NCBI GenBank assembly: GCA_964020155.1
Contig: OZ026563.1
Location: forward strand, 2,291,940-2,355,939
Length of the DNA: 64,000 nt
DNA from: Chondrilla cf. caribensis
Taxonomy: Eukaryota > Porifera > Demospongiae > Chondrillida > Chondrillidae
Reading direction: 5' to 3'
Below, piece after piece: positions 57,201 to 64,000 of this stretch; position 1 is the first letter of the stretch; every line of letters begins with the position of its first letter. Below the pieces are notes generated by a model. It was not told where the DNA came from. It was given only the letters and a program-made list of their open reading frames with translations, and made no database searches. Position numbers and translations under genes: made by a program.

Positions 57201-60200
57201 TCATTCCTTTGTGAACCTGGACAAGCACAGTTAATATGCTTAACCAGTGCACACCCTCTTGTGGAGTCTACACAGTTGATTGGTCGATGTATCCTAACGA
57301 AAGAAGCAAGAAAAGTCTTTGTGAATGCTTTGAGCATGAAACTGCCCACAATTAAAGATGTGTGTCAAAACTTACTAGAGCTATCATCTGCTGTTGATGA
57401 ATGTACACTGTCCTCCAAGCAGTCTGTTGATGTTACTAGAAGGCTTCTATCTCTTTTTACTGATCTGTATAACTTTATCTGTTCCAAAGACCTGAGTGTA
57501 GTGAAGGCTGTATTGAGTGATAAAAAGTGCCTCTTCTCACCAAGTGATGATGGCACAACATTCAGGATATCCAAAGGCTCTGAATTGGTCAGAGATCATA
57601 ATATCACCCCTCGTCCATACATGAAGAAGTTACGTTGCCTACCTTCATACCTCAGAGATCCAAAATACACATCTTTACTCACTGAAATTGGAGTAATGTC
57701 GACTATCTCTGTGGAACATTTCATTCGTCTGATGTATACATTGCATGCATCAGATGAATCTTCTAAAGATCCTAATTGGAAAGAGTGTGTTAAAGCTCTC
57801 TATGAAGACCTTGTGCATTTCCTTCGAACGTCTCGAAACAGAGATGACATAGAGTATGTACACAACTGTTCATGTGTCCCATTACCAGATGAAGGGATGG
57901 TGTTACGTCCATCAAAGCAGCTTATTCTAAATGATGCCCAGTGGATCAAGAGCAGGCTGGATGAAAGTTCAGAATACCATTTTATATTACCTCCTCCTCC
58001 ACTCCAAGGTGGAGGGGATATTACCCTGCCACAGTGTCTGAAAGTGAAGGCCCTGAGTACACTTGTCTATGAAGAACTGGACAAAGATGCTGTATTAGAC
58101 AGGGAAAATCGTTGTGAAGGTGATTTGAGGGCAGAAATTAAAGGAGAGGGCGATACCCATGCTGTGATCCAGGAGTGTCCTTATTCCGGTCCATTTGTCC
58201 ATTTTCTCCGATCTGAGGAGTTTGAGACTGGTCTGAAACGATTGATAAGCCACAGTTTGAATGGGAAACCACTCACTAGAGAACACCTGGACAGTATTCA
58301 GGAGGTCCAAGGGCTTGAAGTGAAGTGTGTATATGCCATTAGAACAGCACTCAAGAATAGTAGTACACAATTTACTATTCCTGGCAGTGAGAAAAATGAT
58401 GTTCCTTGTTACCTTGATGAAGGATCCTCTCCAAAGTGTCTCTATGTGAGATTTCACCCCAAGAATGGCGGACAAAGGAATGTCCTACTTTTGCAACAAG
58501 TTGTACGAAAGTTAATGAGGTTATTGAAACGTAATGTAGAAAGCGCACATTTACTATCATTGTTGGAATCATGTGATCCAGAGAAAGTTAAGCAGACCCT
58601 GGATTGTCTTGAAATTAAGCCTTACAGTTCACAAGATGATGAAGATGCTAGTCTTTTAACTGAGGAGGAAGGACGTGGGACTGTTATTGAAGACTTTGAG
58701 TACATTATGACTTGTAACTTTAGAGAAGATGACTTAGTCAAGTACTGCAAGGCTGACAGTGAGACTGTGGTTGCCAGGGTGATAAAAATGGAGAGTCCAG
58801 ATGACCTGAGGGAATATCCCTACCCTCTCACAGTACATTTGAAGATATCATCTGATGATGAGATTAAAGTAAACAAGATGAACTCTTTGTTGGTTTGTAG
58901 ATTCCTACCACAAGCGGAAGTAGCCCGGCTAAAGACATTGTACTGTATCCAAGGTTCAAGCAATCCCTCTGGTCTGTCTGAGGAGAAGAGCATTGTACTT
59001 GAACTTCCTTGTGGAGAGAAACGACAACTCAAGACCTACATCTCTACAGTTCTAAAGACTGTTCAGAGGTTGTATTCCAAGGAACAGATATACTTCAGTA
59101 TTGAGAGACTCCTGTTTCAGCTACACTTTGACTGTGTACACAGGCACAAGCAACCTGAGATGTTCCTTCAGGCAGTCCGTACATTCTTGATTGAAGTTGA
59201 GAGAAAATTGGATAATGAAGAAAATAAGGCATTTCTGGATTCCCTTCATGCTAAGATCTCAACCATGGAATCTCAGGTCCAGTCAAAGCCGCAGTCACAA
59301 TACGAGGAGGAAGACAGTGAGATGAGCTCTGTAGCCTACAGCCAAATGAGCTCGTGGTCTGTACCATCTAGCACACAACAACCTGTGGGAGCTCCCACCA
59401 ATACTGCCACCATTGGGCACTATGGTACAGGGTCCACCTTTCAAGGTACTCCAGTACTTGCTTCTGCTCCTACAGGCCACTCACAGCATCAAAGAAGGGT
59501 AGGTGGTGTGAGAACCAACTATCCGATTCATCCTGGCCCTGCTGGAATGCAAGGTGGAGGTGCTTATATCTGGGGAATTGGACCAGGTCCTTCTCCTGGT
59601 ACTGGTCAAATTTGGCCTAGTTCTGTTGTTGAACCAACCCCTGAACCACCTCCAAGAGTCAGCATGGATGATGCCCGTGTGTGGTTGAGAGATGTGTCTG
59701 ATACAGTCAACATAGTTAACCACTTATGTCAACAAACAAGAGAAATTGAAGTTTTAGGACAAGATGGAGAGATGGAGAGAAGGGAGGCATACCAGTACCC
59801 TGCTGCAGTCTGTTTCTACGCCCATGAGATTGTTCTCAAGTGTCTGAAAGCTCTGTTCTTTGCCTACTGTGGTCTCCCAGGAGAGTTACGGGAATGCAGT
59901 AATCTGGTGGAACTCCACCAACAGCTACTCACTCATGCAGAAATCCCCCAACCAGTGAGAGACCTGGAGATGTACGTTCACTTGGTCAGTGGACACGGCT
60001 CAACCTGCTGTGGATACCCTTCATTTGATCCACCTAACACACCTAATGACACACACTCTCCAATAGCAGCCAGAGAAGTACTAAGAGCAGCAAGGGCTTT
60101 TCTGGATGGTATCAAGAGTTTACCCGAAATTCGGCCATATTTCTCAGCTAGGGTGGATTTGCCTCGACCGCAAGCTCAATTACAAGGTAATGTACAAAGT

Positions 60201-61178
60201 TGTTATGTGTTTAAGGTCTTGCTTGTATTGTACATAGATGTATTGGGGTTGTTGGGAATGTTCATACTGTTTGTGTTGTCAAACAAGCTTTCATATGGCT
60301 TCTTGTATAGTCAACATTATAACTATTATGTACATACTATGAACACAAGGACTCCATGTCCAATTTACTATGAATTCTGACAATTACGCTACATTTGAAT
60401 TTACAAATTGATGTGGAAAAAAATATGTTTTATGGGTGAGGTTAGATGTCTGGTAGACAATGTCCAAACATGAGCACTGCTAATTGCAATCCAATGTGGT
60501 TCTGCACTATTTTCATTGTGGAGCTGTGGTGCAGTTGTAGCTACTGTACTGTGTTTTTATATACCTGTAGATCGTCCAGACACCTGGGAGGGAAGTGGCC
60601 TTCTTGTACCAATAGATCCGCACAGCAGAGAGTACAGAGAAATTGAAGGACTCTTCAGAAGCACCATGCCATCATCTCGTATAGAAAAGATCGAAAGAGT
60701 TCAGAATGAGAGTCTTTGGAAGCGCTTCAGAGACTGTAGAAGAAGAATGGAAGAACATTTCCCATCTGCTGGAGAGAAGAAACTCTTTCATGGAACCAGC
60801 CAAACTAATCCTAAAGACATCTATGGTGGAGATGCTGGATTTGATCTACGTCACAGTGGTACTGGGATGTGGGGAGTTGGAAGTTACTTTGCAGTCAATG
60901 CATCTTATTCCCAAAGATACTCATACCAAAAGAGGGTCCTTGGCCAGTCTAATCCACTCCACCAGATGTTTGTGGCTAAAGTGTTGACTGGTGCTTGCAT
61001 AAGGTTAGATCCAGACCATCAATTGCGATTCCCTCCAGAGCGCACTGACCAGCAAGAAGGCGATGTTAAGATCAGGAGAAGGCACGACAGTGTGCAAGGA
61101 ACCACAAGAGGGTCTGAAGTGTACATCATCTACGACAACGCTCAGTCCTATCCAGCCTACCTTATTACCTATACCTGA
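42239..61178 (+). CDS. Giant sacsin-like protein with four GHKL modules, J-like, HEPN and C-terminal PARP domain
   Basis: Five exons close in frame (5,851 aa): 42239-42278, 42355-42440, 42548-42806, 43624-60186 and 60571-61178. Four sacsin-type GHKL ATPase modules start near residues 43, 1457, 2470 and 3516, each with (K)E(L/F)IQNADDAGAT-like box and GRFG(L/I)GF. Each is followed by FCFLPLP...GYF.VSSNRR-type SIRPT sequence and helical linkers. Around residue 5287 a J-like segment (SIERLLFQLHFDCVHRHKQP) has HFD for HPD. HEPN spans ~5475-5627 (DARVWLRDVSD, YPAAVCFYAHEIVLKCLKA). The last exon encodes a PARP catalytic domain (~5650-5851): KLFHGTS, GVGSYFAVNASYS, EVYIIYDNAQSYPAYLITY, giving H-Y-V at the H-Y-E positions, as in mono-ADP-ribosyltransferases. 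Sacsin is a mitochondrial/cytoskeletal co-chaperone; the added PARP suggests ADP-ribosylation of clients or an immune role (inference). Confidence 0.9.
42807..43623. other. Intron 3 of the sacsin-PARP gene with MITE fragment
   Basis: AT-rich 817-bp intron. catactgtatgacaggaaat at 43401 matches the left arm of the 8303-8468 hairpin element; the right arm is missing. Confidence 0.55.
59040..59215 (+). other. Degenerate J domain inside the giant protein
   Basis: The segment TYISTVLKTVQRLYSKEQIY, SIERLLFQLHFD, then PEMFLQAVRTFLIEVERKL aligns in position and helix pattern with the J domain of sacsin (family core RLYLKWHPDKNPEN...VFKHLQNEINRL). The HPD tripeptide needed to stimulate Hsp70 ATPase is HFD here and the basic loop is altered, so Hsp70 activation is doubtful. 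Confidence 0.6.
59664..60120 (+). other. HEPN domain inside the giant protein
   Basis: MDDARVWLRDVSDTVNIVNH opens the domain, as EARRWLRQA does in sacsin. The closing YPSFDPPNTPNDTHSP and AAREVLRAARAFLDGI also match sacsin's C terminus. No catalytic RxxxxH motif of HEPN ribonucleases was seen at the usual place, so a dimerisation/nucleotide-binding role as in sacsin is more likely. Confidence 0.8.
60571..61178 (+). other. PARP catalytic (ART) domain exon
   Basis: The entire ART fold is encoded in the separate last exon, after a 384-bp intron with standard donor and acceptor sites (CAAG|gtaatg, cctgtag|ATCG). Catalytic His at ~5723 (LFHGT) and Tyr in SYFAV are present; the third position (eight residues before the Gln of DNAQ) is Val. 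Confidence 0.85.
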
Positions 61179-61339
61179 GAACTAACTACATAGTTTAGAA
61201 CTGATACGTACATAAATAGGCAGCAGTAGTGAGCTAGCTATTAATAGGTCTCCATAACTTCCAAGACTATTAACTATAAAGTGGTAATAGTTTGTACCAC
61301 TTATGTATTGATTTAGATAATAATAATAATAATAATAAT

Positions 61340-61345
61340 AATAAA
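61340..61345 (+). terminator. Candidate poly(A) signal at the end of an (AAT)n run
   Basis: AATAAA lies ~160 bp past the stop of the sacsin-PARP gene, at the end of the (AAT)n tract. Confidence 0.4.
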
Positions 61346-61680
61346 ATTATGTTGCTCTACTATTGTATGATGCTGACAACATGATTTATTATAATATCAG
61401 CTGTAGAAAATTTGAAGAATTGGATTATATATATATGCATGTATTATATTAAATAATTAATAACAATTTACACTCAATACTATGTAGCTAATTGTACATG
61501 TATGACAAATATATTCTTATACACATAATTTTAATTGTGATGACATGGATGTGATTAGGATATTATATATAAATTATTATGCCTTATTATAACATCTGTT
61601 ACCATAGAAACAGTACTATTATACAGCAATTTTATAATGTATAAAACGTTAGCAACAGTATAAAGCGCTAGCAACGGATG

Positions 61681-61816
61681 CTATACTGGTTAAGACATGG
61701 ACACTCGGGCTGTATGACATATAAAGTACACTCCCCCTCGGGTGCTACACGCTCTCAGAACTTGGTATTTTATATGTCATAATGCCCTCGTGTCTACGTC
61801 TTAACCACTAAATAGA
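61681..61816. mobile_element. 136-bp foldback MITE
   Basis: The left arm ctatactggttaagacatgg continues as acactcgggctgtatgacatataaa. The inverted right arm runs from tttatatgtcataatgccct through cgtgtctacgtcttaaccac to taaatag. The central loop is about 30 bp. Confidence 0.75.
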
Positions 61817-62555
61817 TACTGGATGTATGACATGAATATTAATTGTCCAATATATACATGCATGCACAGATATTATCGTACCAAGTTCAGCATTATCAAG
61901 ACTTAATTAAAGGTGCCCATCCATATACATATGTATGATAGATCCCCTGTGTGCCATTTTTTACCCCATAAACCTTGGGTACACCAATAATAATTATGTG
62001 GATAAATTAGGAGGTATATTACCCTGCAGGCTGTATACAAATATTATAGGTGAAACCCATCACACAGTATTTTGAACTAGTGTATATAACTTATAATATT
62101 ACGAATCCGTGTGTCCACAGACACTATGAACTAATGTAACGTGAAAAATTATATTCAACTGTCCCTGTGGACCGATTGAAAAATTACCACATAAGGAAGA
62201 AAATGGCTGACAGTGTAATTTATTATTAAGTACATGTCTTAATGCACCATACTTGCATATGGTATTTGTTCATTATCCCATGCATGATGTAAAATACAGC
62301 AAAAATTTACATGTTGGGTTTTAGAATACTACTGTTGTAAACTGGTTTTAAACTCTTTTCCCAATCATGGGTTCATGTTGCACAAACCCAATGTTGTGTT
62401 ATAATAAAAATACATGATGGATATTAAACAAAAACCATGACAAACCCATAATTGGAAAAACTAATTTTTATGGTGTGTTTAGTGTCAGAGGAGGTATATA
62501 CTAGTTGTACTTGGTCTTTAGATTGATAGAACATTAAGCGGTCAAACTCGTCATA

Positions 62556-62897
62556 ATGCTGAAACCTTCAGTTCTTCAAAACTGCCACAGTGATAAACCC
62601 GAGTTCCACGCCGAGGTACAGAACCATGAGGTTAGTTCACCATTTCCTGTGTTGGCTTTGTTTCATGCGAAATGACAGCAGTGAAATGTATGTTATGTAC
62701 TGGCAACTTCACGTGTGTAGTGATAGATAGATGATAGATAGATAAATTTCAATTTTCAACAGGAAATGCACCTTCAGCTGGTCTTCCAAGGGATCCTGCA
62801 AAAGGTTACAAATTTGACAAGAATTTACACGGCAGTAATGAGTAAGGAAAATACAGAAAAGAAATTTTTAAATAATAGCACAAATAAAAATGTATGA
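62556..62897 (+). CDS. Possible small two-exon gene, 69 aa, unknown
   Basis: ATG 62556 opens MLKPSVLQNCHSDKPEF and runs 25 codons to a donor (CATGAG|gttagt). An acceptor caacag|GAA at 62763 continues in phase as EMHLQLVFQGILQKVTNLTR to a stop at 62897. The second exon looks amphipathic and helical. I recognise no family. It may be a real small protein, the start of a longer gene, or chance; support is only phase and splice-site consistency. Confidence 0.3.
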
Positions 62898-63150
62898 TTT
62901 GCGAGGCCATTTTATATGAGAGATAAAATAAACAATAGGAATAACCAATAATTGGAAGATGAAAGTAAAATAAAAATCACAACACAATAGCCACAATACA
63001 AGATAAATATAAATACATTCAGGCAACAATTATAAAGTTATCAACTGCCAAGCGAGTTAGAATTCAATATTTCTAATCATTCTCTTGAATGCGTTAGCAT
63101 TTTGCAGGACCTTTATATCGTTTGGTAAATAATTCTATCTTAGACTAGCT

Positions 63151-63816
63151 TCAAAGTAAGGACTTGCAATAGATCTCAGACCTTACATTGGGTATAATCA
63201 ATTTATTGTCTTTACCTCTGGTTCTCCAATTACCAATCTGCCTGTTTGTTGTGAAAAGCTGACAAGGTTGATCAGGGGCCTCCTTTCTAATACATCTACG
63301 TATTAAAATTAATCGTAATCTCTCTCCTCCTTTAATTTCCAACGTGGTCTACCCCAGCTGTTCTTGCAATCCCTCACTAAGAGCTATAGGAGATTTATTC
63401 AAAATTATACACACCCCATAGTTCTGTAGTCTCTTTAGCTCATGTCTCAAACTTTTAGTGCACTTCATCCATATTACTGAGCAGAAATCTAGATGTGGAA
63501 GAACAATTGCATTATATAGGTTGGTCTTTATGCTAGATGGTAGGGAATGTTGGAGCATCTTCGGTTTTGCTAGGCCGACACATGCCTATCTCTTAATTGC
63601 CTTAACATGTTCCGCAAACTTCAATTTGTCATCCAGAAGGACACCGAGGCATTTCACTACATTACTTCTCCCTAACTTGTTTCTTTCAACTTTTATCTCA
63701 ACCTCATCAGCCTCTTTTTCCCCGGAAGTATGGATATAGTGAACGATATGAGTTGTTGGACTATTGTTGAACACGTCTATGGTATTATCACACTGATAAT
63801 CAACAGTTCTTTTCAC
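63151..63816 (-). pseudogene. Decayed non-LTR retrotransposon reverse-transcriptase fragment
   Basis: One minus-strand frame runs from about 63816 to 63151 with two in-frame TAG stops (near 63585 and 63345). It contains VVKCLGVLLDDKLKFAEHV, then SLPSSIKTNLYNAIVLPHLD, FCSVIWMKC and LKRLQNYGVCIILNKSP. This is the thumb/C-terminal region typical of CR1/Jockey/RTE-like LINE reverse transcriptases. The catalytic YxDD part is not in the window or has been lost. A dead copy, probably 5'-truncated. Confidence 0.75.
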
Positions 63817-64000
63817 AAATTATTCAACTGTACAACGTTTCACCCATCACGGGCTTCATCAGGTACAAAAATGATCTACACTATAAGAAACATTAGTTAT
63901 TGGCTAAAGCTAATGGCCAATCCATTGGTCACAAGAAGTGGCCAATAGATTGGCAGATGACAGTTCACTTTATATCCCTAATAAGGGAGTCCCACACTGG

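Larger units (their letters stand above)
61179..62555. other. AT-rich intergenic spacer
   Basis: It contains an (AAT)n run at 61320-61345 and a foldback element at 61681-61816; nothing coding was seen. Confidence 0.5.

Noticed and set aside
60187..60380. Continuation of the giant frame into NVQSCYVFKVLLVLYIDVLG as a C-terminal membrane anchor
   Set aside because: It is read-through into the intron. The donor CAAG|GTAATG and a phase-matched PARP exon explain the junction better, although an intron-retained isoform cannot be excluded.

Overview
This is metazoan nuclear DNA. The genes are split by short GT-AG introns (one is GC-AG). CA/GT and TACG/CATA microsatellites are dense, and small inverted-repeat elements are scattered through introns and spacers. 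The proteins are close to animal orthologues, and the window combines a sacsin-type giant gene, a CARD-like protein and heparan-sulfate 6-O-sulfotransferase. An early-branching animal, most likely a sponge, fits best; that placement is inference and was not tested by any search.

Layout: (1) 1-310 (-) the 5' end of a DNAJB13-type radial-spoke J protein, head-to-head with (2) EFCAB2/DRC8, 334-5657 (+), whose second intron carries a ~3.9 kb DNA transposon (TIRs at 705 and 4613, direct repeat gttcaac). (3) 6453-7901 (-) a single-exon protein with a CARD-like N terminus. (4) UCHL5/UCH37, 8838-13679 (-), 10 exons. (5) VPS45, 14009-16041 (-). (6) An unrecognised five-exon gene, 16370-17946 (+). (7) EVI5-type TBC RabGAP, 18706-30278 (-). 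(8) LRRIQ3, 31539-35927 (+). (9) CFAP77, 36123-38323 (+). (10) Speedy/RINGO, 39215-40027 (+). (11) HS6ST, 40780-41931 (-). (12) A giant sacsin-like gene, 42239-61178 (+), of 5,851 codons with one 16,563-bp exon. (13) A possible small gene at 62556-62897 (+). (14) A decayed LINE reverse-transcriptase fragment, about 63151-63816 (-).

Two themes stand out. First, genes of the motile cilium or germ line are over-represented: DNAJB13, DRC8, LRRIQ3, CFAP77 and Speedy. Second, the giant gene encodes four sacsin-type GHKL ATPase modules, a degenerate J domain (HFD instead of HPD), a HEPN domain and then, in its own last exon, a PARP catalytic domain with an H-Y-V triad. Human sacsin ends at HEPN, so this is a sacsin-PARP fusion, and I regard it as the most interesting object here. 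Exon coordinates below were derived by hand from splice sites, reading-frame phase and protein similarity; almost all models close in frame, with one unresolved short exon in EVI5.
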